In this document: one piece after another, positions 23,172 through 35,464 of the stretch | Numbering within the stretch: position 1 is the first letter of the stretch | Layout: every line of letters begins with the position of its first letter | Assembly (NCBI GenBank): GCA_021030915.1 | Contig: JAGEMR010000108.1 | Location: 1-64,000, forward strand | Length of the DNA: 64,000 bases | Direction of reading: 5' to 3' | Origin: Astrothelium macrocarpum | Taxonomy: Eukaryota; Ascomycota; Dothideomycetes; Trypetheliales; Trypetheliaceae | Translations under genes and position numbers: made by a program | Notes under the pieces: model-generated | Told to the model about the DNA's origin: nothing | Database searches by the model: none | The model's input: only the letters and a program-made list of their open reading frames with translations

Positions 23172-23497
23172 TGACGTTGGTTATTGTTTCGAATTTTAAG
23201 TTTCTCAACAATCCTTGATCGGAACGTCACGGCCTGTGTTCTTGGATGGTGCAATTTGTTTCTTGAGACACAAGAGCAGTCGTTTCCTCCTCTTTGATCA
23301 CTCTTTTTATTCACACAAGATTGGATAGGAGTATTGTTAGCGCTACGGCTTGGCGATGCGTAGCACTCATAAGATACTAGTTTCGGCTTCTCTCCTCCAT
23401 TCACAATGACAGTCTATTGCAGACACCATCTCTTCTCTACCCATTAATCCAACCATCCCAATAACAATGTGCAATCTCATCTCCCCACAAATTAACC
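23172..23497. other. Intergenic region between convergent genes
   Basis: This is the 3' flank shared by the ATPase and the minus-strand F-box-like gene. Nothing else is visible. Confidence 0.6.
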
Positions 23498-24346
23498 CTA
23501 CTGCATCGCAACAAAACCCCACCCCACCGCGGACGAGTTTCCTCCTGCCGCCAGACTCCGATACTCTGCATCCAAACTCCTCCCCTCCTTTCCCGCCCCG
23601 TCCCCCATCCACACACTAAACTCTCTTCCTCCCTCTCCCTCCCCAAAACCCCACTCTCCACTCGCGGGCCTCCTCCCACCCCTCCACAGCCGATACACCA
23701 GGCTCCGATACACTAACCTCCACATCTCCTCCTCGAACCCGCCCGCCCCAGCCTCTCCCCACCCCCCACCCATCCCGGCTCCTTCACCACAAAGGACCCC
23801 TTCCTCCGCGACCCCAAAATTCCTCACCACCACCTTCCGCACGGCGCCCGCCTTCAGCCCGGCCACCACCTCCGCCAGCACAAACGCCAGCGTGTGCGCC
23901 TGGCTCAGCGCCGCCACCTCGGCATACGCGGCAAAATGCACGTCCGGCCGGCGCGGCAGCAGCGTCAGCGACGCCAGGCACAGGTGCGGCGTGCCGAAGG
24001 CGAGACCCGCCCAGGATTCCGCGAGCGGGCGCAGCGACGAGACCTTGGCGACGAGGACGACGTGGCGGATGTGCGCGAGGAAGGCGGGGTTTGCGCCGCG
24101 AGCGAGGTGGTGGTTGGTCGGCAGCGGCGACGCCGAGTGCGTGGTGAAGGGGACGGCGGCGTAGGCGATGCGGAAGGCTTCGGCGTGGATGAGGCGGCAG
24201 GTTAGGAGGGGGAGGAGGAGGGTGGATGCGTTGGGGGGGAGGGGCGGGTTGGATGAGAGGAAGGGTGAGGTATTGGTGGGTGGGGTGAAGATGTAGTGGT
24301 AGATGAGCGTGCGGAGCTCCGGGGGGAGGTCGAGGAGGTGCACCAT
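23498..24346 (-). CDS. Short F-box-like (2EXR-type) protein, uncharacterised
   Basis: A single-exon ORF of 282 aa starting MVHLLDLPPELRTLIYHYIF, which is the F-box/2EXR-like signature LPxELRxxIYxxIF of many lineage-expanded fungal proteins. The rest shows no known domain and becomes Gly/Glu/Trp-rich near the C-terminus. The whole gene lies in a strongly GC-skewed island, so part of its low-complexity composition may reflect base composition rather than selection. If it is a true F-box protein it would recruit a target to an SCF ubiquitin ligase, but that is inference. It is divergent with the gene at 24633. Confidence 0.55.
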   Translation of the reverse strand: MVHLLDLPPELRTLIYHYIFTPPTNTSPFLSSNPPLPPNASTLLLPLLTCRLIHAEAFRIAYAAVPFTTHSASPLPTNHHLARGANPAFLAHIRHVVLVAKVSSLRPLAESWAGLAFGTPHLCLASLTLLPRRPDVHFAAYAEVAALSQAHTLAFVLAEVVAGLKAGAVRKVVVRNFGVAEEGVLCGEGAGMGGGWGEAGAGGFEEEMWRLVYRSLVYRLWRGGRRPASGEWGFGEGEGGREFSVWMGDGAGKEGRSLDAEYRSLAAGGNSSAVGWGFVAMQ

Positions 24347-24632
24347 TGGTGGTTTGATGGGTTGAGAAGATGGTGGTGGTGTTGTGATCGGGAGTGAATC
24401 AAAGGGTGATCCTTGTTTGGGATGAGATGAGGATTGATTAGATATGCGGAGGAGTTACCGACGCGATGGATTACGACGAGGATAGGGGCGGAAATGGCTT
24501 GGGCGAGTTGTTGTTGTCTGCCTTGGGAGTGCTGCATCGGAGGTGGGGGTCCAACATGCATACACTGTCCAGCTCGAAAGAGTTGGACCTTTCAGCTCGA
24601 CACACAACCTCAACCACCAATTTTAATTGTAG

Positions 24633-25941
24633 ATGGCTGTGATGGTGAGAGCTAGAATGTCCCCAGAGGTGGAGGACCTTCATTCGTCGTTGTTGGAATT
24701 TCGTGCCATCACTCGTAAGAAGGCTACGGATGATGCAGCTCCTCCGCCTGCCAAGAGGCAAAAGACGGACTTGATGGACATCAAAGAGCTGGCAAATTTC
24801 CTCCGCAAAGAATACAATCTCCTAACTGGTGAGTGTCATCCTTTTTACTCTTTTTGGGACATCTCTCAATCTGTGTCGGAGAAATTATGCTTCGATAATT
24901 ACCCATCAATACCTTACTTAAGCCAGCATAAAAAATCACCTCAACATTGCCCCAATATTTGAATTTAAAATAACTGAAATCTAAATATCCATCAACTAAC
25001 ATTCCATCACAGAACTCCCCACCCACGTCCGCGACAGCATCGTCGTCACCCCCGACGCCATCCCCCTCTACGCCTACTATCTCCGCCAACTCGTCCAGCG
25101 CGATTACACCATGACACGCAACGATTTCTTCGTCACTCGCCTCCCCGCCTATCTCCCCGCCATTGCCCAGCTCCGCTCTCTCCCCGACGACAGCGGCGTC
25201 GGCATCGCACATGCCCACGATCTCATCCACCGCGTCGCCTCCCTGCACTACGCCAAGCTCGCTTTCCTCTCCGGCCGCTGGACCCCGACCCCCGCAGCCA
25301 TCAAGGCGTTCCAGGTGCTCGACGAAGCGATGCTCGCGCTATCGCTCGACCTGTGGGACCGCGAGCCTGAACGGTGGGGTCCGAGCAGCCCTTACTCCTC
25401 TCTCGCTCTCGCTGGCATGGGCTCGTTCGGCAGCGACGGCCCAGCGCAGATGCGGAACCTCCTCGAGTGCATCCGCAGCAGAAAGCGCGATCGAACTAAC
25501 CCGGACATCTCGAGAAAGTACCTGCACCGGACGTCGCAGTTCCTCGCGGAGATGCGGGCGGCGTCGACGGCGCGGCTGCTGGCGAGACGGATAGTGGGCG
25601 CGCGACTGCCGCCAGAACTTGCAGATGAGGTGCAGCGGCAGATTCTGGCGTCGTGGGGATTGCCGTATCTGCCGACTGGGGAGGCGGTGCGGAAGCTGTG
25701 GGTGCCGCGTCCTGTGTTGCCTGTGTGTCCGGTAGATTGGAAGCGGTGCTCGCGGACGTGTCCGAATATTATGGAGGTGGATTGGATGGCGGATGAGAGG
25801 AGGTTTGTGTTTTATCATCAGGGGAGGCAAAGGTGTCGGTTGGAGGTTTGTCGGGGACATCATGATTTTTATCCAGATGATCCGTATGATACCAATTTCT
25901 TGCTGTATCGGACGAACGTAGGAGGCGGATTCTTTGATTAA
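24633..25941 (+). CDS. Uncharacterised fungal protein
   Basis: Exons are 24633-24828 and 25013-25941 (184-bp intron with CTAAC branch and CAG acceptor), 374 aa. Splicing gives REYNLLT-ELPTHVRDSIV. The N-terminus has a short basic motif (PPPAKRQKTD) that could act as a nuclear signal. The middle is helical (LHYAKLAFLSGRWTPTPAAIKAF). The C-terminus carries several Cys and Trp residues (VCPVDWKRCSRTCPNIMEVDWM, RCRLEVCRGHHDFYPDDPYD), possibly a small metal site or a DNA- or ubiquitin-related fold. I do not recognise the family. The downstream exon is in a GC-rich island switching from C-rich to G-rich near 25.6 kb. Confidence 0.7.
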
Positions 25942-26541
25942 AGAGTCGGATCCGGGTTTGCTGCTTCTGCTAAAGAACTTTTTGCACAATGGTGTTTCAG
26001 ACGATGCGTTGGACAATTGCTTACAGATTTGGCACAGTTACGAAAATTCATGTGTATTCCTAGCAACAAGAATTTTAGGTTGAGCTTAGATTACATCTGG
26101 GTACAGCGGACCTAGTTAGAAATGGATCCTCATCGGATTGATACGCAAGAAGATGGCTCCTTTTCTTTGGTATGGACTTTCACAATTTGGCACAACAAGT
26201 AGATTTATAACACAGCCTTCAAAGAACGGCTCGTGTTTCCAGTCTTATTAAAAGCCTATATTATAAAGCAGCAATTCAAGAGACTATGAACTCATTGATT
26301 CACAAACTGTCAGGCCAGCGAGAAACGAGGGTATAGAGTCAACATGGGCAAACCCGCATGTGGCTGCATTTCATGTCTTTGGCCCATATTGTCTATATCC
26401 TGCAATTCCCAAGATCGTAATAACTAGACTGTACTGAGTAACGAATGTAGCTATTTTGCTGGCCAAGGGTCATTTTATAACAGCTTTGTGTTTGGAGATC
26501 AAGGAAAAAGATGCAAATGACTGAAGTATGACTTGCATGAC
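25942..26541. other. Intergenic region between convergent uncharacterised genes
   Basis: These 600 bp are of ordinary composition, with no ORF, RNA or repeat that I can support. Confidence 0.6.
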
Positions 26542-27207
26542 TCAGTATCGTCTCCCCCTTCCCATGCGAGGTCTTCGCCGTGCACGAAAGTAAGAGTCGC
26601 CGTAATCATTGAAAAAGTCGTCTTGACTAAAAGGCGAGATATAATCGGAATCAAAGTCATCATCAAAAAAGCGACTCATGGTGCCATCGCTGTCGTAGTC
26701 GTCCCTATATGGATCGTAGTAGTGTGATAAGCCATGTAGTCCAGGTCTACGACCGTTCGAGTATAATCCGAAGCGTTCGGTCCCACGAGGTCCATATGGC
26801 CACCGTCTAAGAGGCATTCTTTATGAGGTTAGTGCCAGTCAGTCTATCAAAGGGGAGACCTGTTCACCTCACCTAGGAGGAAAGTATGGCAGATCGTCTT
26901 CGAAATCACTATCATCATCGATCAAAGGATAGCCTTGCCGCATGAGATAATGTGGCTGTCTTGAATGGTACGGCAAAGACATCTCTACGGGATGATGAGG
27001 TCTGAATGGAAGATGATGGTTTCCATGGATCGCACGAAATCCGCCTGGGGGTAAATGCCCGCCAAGCATAAGGCCAGGGTCACGGTAACCTGGATAGAAG
27101 TGCTCACGTAAATGAGGCGGGACCATGTGGGATTGTGAGCGCAGTGCTTCGAATGGTGAGCAGTAATCGACTCCGGGCTTGGGAGGTCTTGAACGTCTCC
27201 GGAGCAT
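26542..27207 (-). CDS. Disordered Arg/Asp/Tyr/Phe-rich small protein, unknown
   Basis: Exons are 27207-26873 and 26818-26542, 203 aa. The intron is well supported (GTGAGG donor, CACTAAC branch, AAG acceptor), so the gene is probably real. The sequence has no globular domain. It is rich in Pro, His, Arg and Tyr in the first half, acidic with Phe/Asp/Tyr clusters in the second (FFDDDFDSDYISPF), and ends in a basic RARRRPRMGRGRRY tail. A longer N-terminal extension to 27441 is open, but reads like 5' UTR. The function is unknown. The composition resembles RNA-associated or condensate-forming proteins, which is inference only. Confidence 0.5.
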
Positions 27208-28394
27208 TTTGGAGAGCGTTTGTGCGAAGAACAGGCCCAATATGTTGTAGAATCTGCAGTGGTGTTGCTCTCTGAGTCTCCCTGAGCGATACAGAGAATG
27301 CAAGAAAACGCTTTTTGGAGATTGTCGATAGACAAGAGTGCAGAGCTGGATGTTGAGGTCAACAAGTAATGAAATTGAAAGCGCAGATGAAAGGATTTCT
27401 GGAGCATTCGGCCTTTTTGTTGCAATTGAGACGAGCAGCAAACAGGGCTATATTCTGGGGTGATACAAAGTTTCTGCAAACAACGACTAGCCATAACTAC
27501 AAGACCTCACCGCTTAATACGCACCATTTCAGCGAACGGGCGTTGACTAGATGGGCCTTCATTGCGTAGGGAGTGAGGTTGCTGTTGCATTCTCTAGGAC
27601 TCTTGACGAACAGAAGAACCAAGATTGAAGCAAGGCAAGAAATGATTGGCTTAATCTGCTCGTCAATGGCACCTCACTTGACGAGAAGCAAACATATGGA
27701 GACGTTTGGGCAGCAAACTCAACCCGCCTTGGTCCTCAAATAGAGACAGATAGATACACGAGCTGAAATTTCCACCAAGACACATGGTTGAGAATGCATT
27801 CTAATGTTCGTCGCTGATTACCTCCATAGGTACCTATTGACGAACGCACATGGACAGGGTTTGTCTGGTTATCGTATACGTGAGGCAGGTATCGTGTTTG
27901 TGGACCAATGCTAGTCGAGCATAATCTCTTATAAGAAGGTGGGTGGAGATGGTATGCGATATACGGAGCACGTCTGAGACACGTCTGCTCGACCGGGGAA
28001 ATACCAAACGCGACGCGTTGATTCAGAGGCCGAGATGAAGGCCTCTTGATTAAGTGGTGGCCTGGGGGGCCACGGGGCTCAAGCCATCGGCTTGTTCCGC
28101 ATTTTCCGCGCGACCAGCAGCCAGGAACCGCATCTCGACTCTGAGCCACCGCACCATTTCTTCCACCGCTTTCGCTACGTACTTTCGTACTTTCTCACGT
28201 GTCCATAACTCGGATCAACGCCTCTGCAATTGCGCCTTTCATTCTAAGCTCCATCTCCCTTCGTTCCTCGCGCCTTATTGATTCCCGCTCTATTCACATC
28301 TTCTCATCACCACAGCTGAATCACTCCTACTCGCGTTTGTGGGCATCTGCAAAAGCTGCTCTCCTCAAATCTCTTGTCATCCCAGAATCCTGTC
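27208..28394. other. Long divergent intergenic region upstream of the GYF gene
   Basis: About 1.2 kb separates two divergent genes. The last about 250 bp before the GYF start are pyrimidine-rich, as is usual for fungal 5' leaders. No RNA gene or repeat is recognised. Confidence 0.5.
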
Positions 28395-31300
28395 ATGGCT
28401 CCTACTTTTGCTTCAGCTGCCGCAAGCAATAACTCTACTCCATCGCGAACGGATAGCAGTGATGGGTAAGTGTCGCCTCGCCAACCCCTCCACCCCAAAT
28501 CTTCAATCATCCTTTCCCCAACCCCATGCTGTCCCTCGCAAGGGTAGTGTGTCTAAGCCATCTTCTCCTCACGATATCATCTCCTCCTTCAATGTACACA
28601 CCAATTGAATCCGCTTTTGGTCATTATGAAACATCTGCCTGCACTCATCAAGGCCGCGCCTGATGCGGACCATCTTCCACACTCAATCACTGACCATCCT
28701 AGCTCGCGAAAAACCAATGGAAACACACAAACATTTCGTCGATCCTCGCTCGCCGCCTCTTCCAACTATCCAAATGTCCGAGACGGGTCAACACCAGCCT
28801 CCAATATTTACGTTCCCCCCCATATTGCTTCAAGCCGCAATGGCATACCTACAGAAGCACGCTTCTCGAAAGATCAATTGTATGACCTTTTGAAGCAGCA
28901 TCACGAAGCAATTCATCATGCTCAGGACGTTTCTGCTCTGATGGTGGGAGGATGGGAAAGCAGAGACAGAAATGGTACGAATCATATCGAGTATGATACT
29001 CGACCCGGTTTCAATCATTTTCCACAAGGTGCCGAAATTTGCTGGGAACCAAATGGGGGCATACAACCACTGGGCCTAACTGAAATGACCGAGGAGGAAA
29101 AAGAGGTTTGAGATTTACCCTTGCCCCTGTTGAATCACGCTGATACACTCCAGCATTTTACGTCATCTGTCAATTCACCACTCAAGACATCTGTCCAAAA
29201 TACGAATAAAGACGCGTCTGGTCGAGACGGATTATCCCTGCGCAAATCATCCATTACGCGCGACCCCAGTAACCTCACCTCTTATGGCCTGACTTCTCCA
29301 ACCGCATCCCGACCAGGAAACAGACGCAGAGAACCAAGCGAATCTTACCCATTCCCGACGAGTTCCGCTGCCTCGCCCGCTGCTACTAGCAAATTCTTTA
29401 GGGAAGACAACAATCCCGCTCAACCTCCGCCTTCTCTTTTGCGGAGACGGACCGACTTTAAAGAAGGTGCAACAAGTTTAGAGACTGAAGACACAGAAAA
29501 GGAAAAGGGCCGGGAGGAGACATCCGGTCAGCCAACACCAATGGGAACTTTGAAGAGAAGTACAACTGGACCATTAAGTGCTGGCCTCAATGGACCAGCT
29601 TCTCCCTGGTCTACCACTCCGCAAAGCACCGGTTTCAATCCAATTGGCGGCGCCTTTGGTAGCTTTGCACTTGGTGCTTCCCAGGCCATCCCAGCTAGCG
29701 AAAGCAGAGCGAGTTTTGGTAGCATGAGAGGCCAGAGTAGGTTCAAAGGCCTAATGTCCAAAGAAAACAATGAAGAGTCGAGCAAGAATATAAGGGAGAA
29801 ACCATCGGCTGGGGAACTTGGTAAAATTGATGAGAGTGGCCAAACTCATCAACCACAATCCTGGATGGATACACGACGTGACCGCACAGCCACTATTGAC
29901 ACTGAGGGAGAAGGGCGCACAGGGAGTGCGGCGCTTGGAGGTGCCCAAGATATCAGCCCACCTCGAACTCAAGCCACTGCATCCTCTGGAACACCTGCGC
30001 GTGCAGAATCTAGAGATGATTTTTCTTTCTCGACCTTTGGCATGACACAAGATCAGCTCCCAAGTGGGTTTCGTGACATGCTTCAAAACCGCGATCAGTT
30101 ACAATTCCTTGCGAATCAACAACAAAACAACTCTGCCCCACATGAGCCAATGAGTCCGACAGACACGAACCCATTCCAGAGCCCAGAAACGCATCCACAG
30201 GACCTCGACACTGATGAATCGGATATTCAAGCTGCACAATTACCCGGTCTGGGTAATCACGCAAGTGATCAAGGAAGTCTACCTGGATTGTCCGCTTTGG
30301 GAGGATTGGGAGGTTTCGGTCGCACTCATATGGGTCCCGAGAGTGACAGGAGCCAAAACTCAAGTGCTGGACCCAATAGACAGTATCCAAATATCGGCGG
30401 ATTGGGCAGTTTACCTGGCTTGGGTAATACTACTTGGGGTGGCGGGGCAGCTGTCGGCACGCCTCTGAGGGAGCGAACAAGCACAAATGCATTTGCTGAA
30501 AATTTTCTTGGCACATCCGCTGAAATGCAATCACCGAGTCTTGCCGGTCTTGGTCCTAGCAACATCTTTGGAACTGGAACTGGTATGACTTTTGGGGGTG
30601 TTACGAACGTCTCACGTGGAGGTAGACTGGGTTCTCTCCTTCCGACAGCTATGCAGGATGAGATGCGATCTCGCGAAAGCAGTGTTCAACATGATGAACC
30701 CATCTCGGGTGAAGGCCGGGAACGTGCCTTTAGTGGATTCGGTACTCCTGGACAGAATCGATTTGATATGGGCCTAGGAAAGGATAGCGACAGCACATTT
30801 CACGCAGCTCGTGGTACATTCGATGACGTCTTGGGTCCTATATCAGGAGATCCTTCCGCAACACCACACGGCCAGCATCAGTCCCAGGCAAGCATGACAG
30901 GTGGACCTTCTTCAATACGCCCTCCCGCATATGGTCAGGCTCCTCAACCTCAGCAATCCGATATGAGACAAGGCCAAGCACCTGGAAGCTCAGCTTCTAA
31001 TCAGCCACCACCTGCTCAACAACGAACGATGGTGATGCCCGATCGAATGAGGTGGATATACCGCGATCCGCAAGGTAATACTCAAGGGCCGTGGTCTGGC
31101 CTGGAAATGCACGACTGGTACAAAGCTGGCTTTTTCTCCCCAGAGCTATTGGTGAAAAAGTATGAAGATCCAGACTACGAACCACTGGCTCAACTCATCC
31201 GCCGCATTGGCAATTCTCGAGAACCATTCCTTGTTCCACAAATTGGCATTCCTCATGGTCCGCCAAGCGGTGGACCAAGTGCTTGGTCTGGACAAAACAT

Positions 31301-33461
31301 AGCTTCCAATAATCAGAGCACTGGAGCGGGTCAGCCTCCTTTTGCTTCCGCATTTCCAAGTTTTGGAACCACACTCACTGCCGAGCAACAAAATGCTCTT
31401 GAGAGGAGGAAGCAAGAAGAACAATACCTAATGGCTCGCCAGAAAGAGCACCTACAGGCGCAACACCAGTTCCAGAGGCAGATGCAGATGTCTGGTCAAC
31501 ATGGAGTACTTCCTCAACAACTTCAGCATCATTCCAGTGCACATAGTCTACAGAGCCAACCAAGCTTCGGCAGCATTACCTCACCTGGTGGATATCAACA
31601 GTCACCAGCGCAAGGTCAAGTCCAGACTGGACAGAGTGGGCCTGGCTTTTTCGACAATTCATTTAGGCCAGGTCCTTCGGCTAACGTTGGTCCAATGGCA
31701 GGCGGGAACGACGTCTTGAGTCGAATGAAAGAACAGGAAATGTCGGGCCTGCTAGGACGTTTAAATCTGGGCGCAGCCAGTCAGCCTCCATTTAGTAGTC
31801 AGCCATCTCAGTTCGATCAACAACAAGATCCTATCCACGCGCAACAAGTGACTCAGATGTTGAATGATCGTTCAAGACTTCAGCGCGAACAGGCCGAATA
31901 CGAATCTCAGCCACATTTCAGTCAAAATGAAGAGCAAGCTGCTGCTGCTCGTCTTCATCAATTTCATGGACTGAGAAGTAGCCAACAAGAACCAATTCTT
32001 CCGGGCGAAGCTTTGATTGGAAACCCACCAAGCCAGCTACTCGAGTCGTTGCAGAAACAACAACAAGAAATTGAAGAGCAAGATGCGATGTCAGCAGTTC
32101 ATGGTCAGGTTTCTGCTTCTAAGAGTCAAACGTCTGCAGAATCTCAGTCACAGGAACCTCTCTCCTTGACTGAACAGGTGCAGAAAGCCGCCTCAACTAA
32201 ACAGTCTCCAACTACTCAATCCCCTTGGGGAAAGATTGATACCACTATGCCTCAACCATTTCCGCCGGCTCCATCTCAATCTCCCTTACCGGCCCCAGCG
32301 GCACAGAGGAACCGACATAATGTTGCCGAAGCCTTGACTGCTGAATCTCGTTCACGTTCCGAAACTCCTGTTGAGACACCAACTTCAATTGCGCCATGGG
32401 CAAAAGAGCCAACCGAAGCTCCAAAGGGACCTTCGCTTAAAGAAATTCAAGAATTAGAAGCCAAGAAAGCAGCACAACGCGACGCAGAAGAGGCGACAGC
32501 TAGACGTGCGGCCTTTGAGAGGGAGATGATAGCTCAAGCCTCGGCTCCCCAGCCAGCACCAGGCCTACCAACAAGCTCAACCTGGGGCAGCGGGCAGTCT
32601 CCAATCACCCCCGGTTCCGCCGGAGCATCGGCTTGGACTAAACCACTTGCAGGAAAGCCTACAGGAGGGCCTGGCACCGCTGTTCCTGGGAAGACTCTTG
32701 CGCAGATCCAAAAGGAAGAGGAAGCACGCAAGAAGTTGGCAGCGGCCGCAAAGGCATCGACAACATCAGCAGCTGTCGGCGTAGGCGTTGCACCTCCCCT
32801 GTCATCTGGTAAGCGATATGCAGACCTCGCTGGCAAAAACGCCCCCCCACAACCCAACATTGGCGGTGCTTGGACGACGGTAGGAGCAAATGGGAAGACG
32901 AAGGCGACGGCACCACCAGTGGCACCAGCGCCAGGCCGCTCAGCTAGTGGTGGTGCCGTCGCTGCTGCGGCCCCTCGTCCAAAGCCTACGACAGTACCGA
33001 GTCGGAGCGCAACAATGGGAGGCGCTGTTACTCAGGCGAATGCACATGACGAATTCAAGAAGTGGGCTGTCACTGAATTACGCCCGGATTTAAAGGGCAA
33101 TATTTCTGGTATGTCACTCTCGACCTATATTCGAAACGTAATTAAGTATGCTAATTCTTTGGCAGTGGATGATTTTGTCGGTACCCTAATGGCACTTCCC
33201 TTTGACAGCGACATGATCACCGAGGCTGTGCATTCATCTTCTCAAACCATCGACAGTCGCCATTTCGCGGAGGAGTTTATTCGTCGTCGCAAGCTTGCGG
33301 ATAGAGGCATGATTGACCCCACAGGAACGTCTTCTCCGGCCAGTGCTACCGAGGGCAAGAGTGGAGGGTGGAGCGAGGTTGCGAAGAAAGGTCCTACTCC
33401 GAAGGAGGAACCCAACAATTTCAAGGTCGTCGCGGCCAAGAAAAAGGGTGGGAAGCGTTAG
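28395..33461 (+). CDS. GYF-domain protein (Smy2/Syh1/GIGYF-like)
   Basis: Exons are 28395-28465, 28703-29105, 29154-33108 and 33166-33461, 1574 aa. The GYF domain is at about residues 790-845 (WIYRDPQGNTQGPWSGLEMHDWY) and would bind Pro-rich ligands such as PPG-phi motifs. Flanks are long disordered Ser/Gln/Pro/Gly-rich regions with a Gln-rich coiled segment and a Lys/Glu/Ala helix (EIQELEAKKAAQRDAEEATARR). A conserved C-terminal block (EFKKWAVTELRPDLKGNIS-VDDFVGTLMALP) is formed by removing a 57-bp intron (GTATGT, GCTAAT, CAG). That intron has no stop, so unspliced translation would insert 19 residues. Intron 2 has a weak GTTTGA donor. The family links translation repression, mRNA decay and vesicle transport; the exact role here is inferred. 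Confidence 0.85.
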
Positions 33462-33765
33462 AGGATGATGGTGTTGATTTGATGTGCTTGGGGGTTTGCA
33501 ACGGAGTGTATGGGGTTGATGGGGGATCGGTCGTGAGATGGTTGGGATGGAACATGCTGCCTTGATGCTGTGAGCGTTCGATGAAGCTAGCACAATCATG
33601 CGTGCGGCTGCACACTGTCTATACGTCGGGTATACGATGAAATGCTCCAAACGCCTCGCTCTCTGCACTTCTCCCGTCTTCGTGATGTATGCCAAATTGC
33701 GCCGGGTTTCATTCCTCCCGGATCGCATTCCTGAACTCATCCCACTTCGCCGCTTCGCTGTTCCC
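33462..33765. other. Short intergenic region between convergent GYF gene and SPC24
   Basis: This is the 3' flank of both genes. No other feature is visible. Confidence 0.6.
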
Positions 33766-34524
33766 CTACATTGTCTGCCAGAAATAATTCGCGTAAAAGA
33801 ACCGCGAGAACTTTGGATCAATATTCACAACATGCACATCCCCCTTTTGCGTATTCCGTATAATCGCCTTATTGTACGCTCCCGACTCCCGATCCGGCTC
33901 GACATCTATTCCCAAGCTCCGGTAAACCTTGAGTTTTAATCTGCATCCCACGCGCCACATTAGCCAAACGATCTCTTCCCTCTCATCCCTCCCCTTCACC
34001 CCCAACCCCAGCCACAAAGACAAAACAAAAACACTCCCACTCACATAATCTCATCCTCCCCCTCCCTCCCCGCCCACAACCCCCCCTCATCCTCCGCCCC
34101 CCTCCCATCCTCCAACCCAGCCAAAGTCCCCCTCAACCCCTCCAACTCGACCCCCAACCGCTCGCCCTCGACCTCAACATCGCACACCTGCTTCGCGACG
34201 CGGAACTTGCGCGTATCGAGCGCGAGCACGTGGCTTGCATGCGCCGCCGCGTCGTGCGCCGCCGCCGCGTCCGCCGCCTGCGCCTCCAGCGTCGACGCGT
34301 GCCGCGCGAGTCGCGCGAGCTGCGACGATGCTGCGCTGAGGCGGAGGCTGCGCGAGGTGGAGAGTGTGCTGAGGGAGGTGGAGATGCGTGTTAGGGCGGA
34401 GCGGTCTGGGGCGATGTTGAAGTTCGAGGTGCATTCCGAGATGAGCTGGGGATTGGGGTGGTTAGTCAGGGTGTGAGGGAGGGGGAGGGGGGCGTACGGT
34501 TGCGGGGTCTTCGTCGAGGAGCAT
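33766..34524 (-). CDS. SPC24: Kinetochore protein Spc24 (Ndc80 complex)
   Basis: Exons on the minus strand: 34524-34498, 34445-34045 and 33940-33766, 200 aa. The nine-residue first exon MLLDEDPAT joins LISECTSNFNIAPDRSAL, the fungal Spc24 N-terminus. Next comes a coiled coil (about residues 30-130, TSRSLRLSAASSQLARLARHA and VCDVEVEGERLGVELEGLRG). The C-terminal globular domain is LKLKVYRSLGIDVEP, then KGDVHVVNIDPKFSRFFYANYFWQTM. Spc24 pairs with Spc25 at the centromere-proximal end of the Ndc80 complex. The protein is hidden from simple ORF calling because it is split over three frames. Exon 2 sits in a GC-rich island that flips from C-rich to G-rich near 34.26 kb. Its start is 254 bp from that of FIS1. 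Confidence 0.9.
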
Positions 34525-34778
34525 TTTGGATTTGGTAGAACGAATTAGGATATATGGAGTGTGGGAGGTGTTGTTGCAATTGCGACCAGATGTTTGGTCT
34601 GTAAAGTGGTTCGGTTTGCAGTCGCGTGTGCGCATTCCAAAAGGGTCGTGATGTTTTGGATGGTGGTTTCCAGAACAACGGACCGGGTTGGGTAAGCTTG
34701 ACGTCGGCGGGCGTAAGTATCCGCGGGGCTTGTTCGTGCTTCATGGCAATCCACATTTCGCAAACCTAGAAAGCCTTG
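34525..34778. promoter_or_regulatory. Bidirectional promoter between SPC24 and FIS1
   Basis: These 254 bp hold both promoters and 5' UTRs of a divergent pair. No specific element was identified. Confidence 0.5.
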
Positions 34779-35464
34779 ATGGGTTCACAACTTCCTTGTG
34801 AGTTACTTATGCTCTTTCAAAGCCTCGTTGCATTTTGGAACTAATTTCGTTGTCTTTAGACGCCGCTGATGCGGAAAGGTATCTCATCCTCGAGTTCTTC
34901 ACCAGACTACAAACACTGCTGAGCCACGCTCGTCTTCAGAAAAGACTGTGAACCTTGGGCTGACTTTGAGATCCTGAAACTAGTCCACTCAAACCAGCCG
35001 AGCTTCAGGTTCTTCGAGCACAGTATGAGAAAGAGGGTGAATATGTCAGCCTACAAACGAAATTCAACTATGCCTGGGTACTGCTTCGCCGATAATACTC
35101 GATACAGAACGTCGGCTGACAGCATTCAAAGGGCCTAATAAAATCTTCAAATCGATCGGAACAGCAAGATGGCGTTCGTCTTCTTTCAGAAATCTTCCGG
35201 AACTCGCCAGAGCGACGACGAGAATGTCTGTATTATCTCGCCTTGGGCAATTACAAGCTCGGTAACTTCGCCGAAGCAAGAAGATACAACGACCTCCTTC
35301 TGGATCTAGAACCCGCAAACATGCAGGCCGGTAGTTTGAGGGGGCTCATTGATGATAAAGTGGCGAAAGAAGGTCTGATGGGTGCTGCGATCGTTGGTGG
35401 TATTGCCGTTGGTGCTGCGGTTGTAGGAAGCCTGATCTTCAAGGGAGCATCACGAAAGAAATGA
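34779..35464 (+). CDS. FIS1: Mitochondrial fission 1 protein
   Basis: Four exons: 34779-34797, 34860-34878, 34984-35077 and 35132-35464, giving 154 aa, the usual Fis1 length. Two 19-nt exons build MGSQLPYAADAES, then PLKPAELQVLRAQYEKEGEY and VSLQTKFNYAW-GLIKSSNRSEQQ. This is followed by a TPR-like helical bundle (RRECLYYLALGNYKLGNFAE) and a C-terminal tail anchor (GAAIVGGIAVGAAVVGSLIF) ending in a short basic tail. Fis1 sits in the outer mitochondrial (and peroxisomal) membrane and recruits the dynamin Dnm1 through an adaptor. All features needed for function are present. It is paired head-to-head with SPC24. Confidence 0.93.

Noticed and set aside
27208..27441. N-terminal extension of the 26.5-27.2 kb gene with a hydrophobic stretch
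   Set aside because: Open frame only, without a family match. The shorter start at 27207 gives a coherent basic N-terminus.
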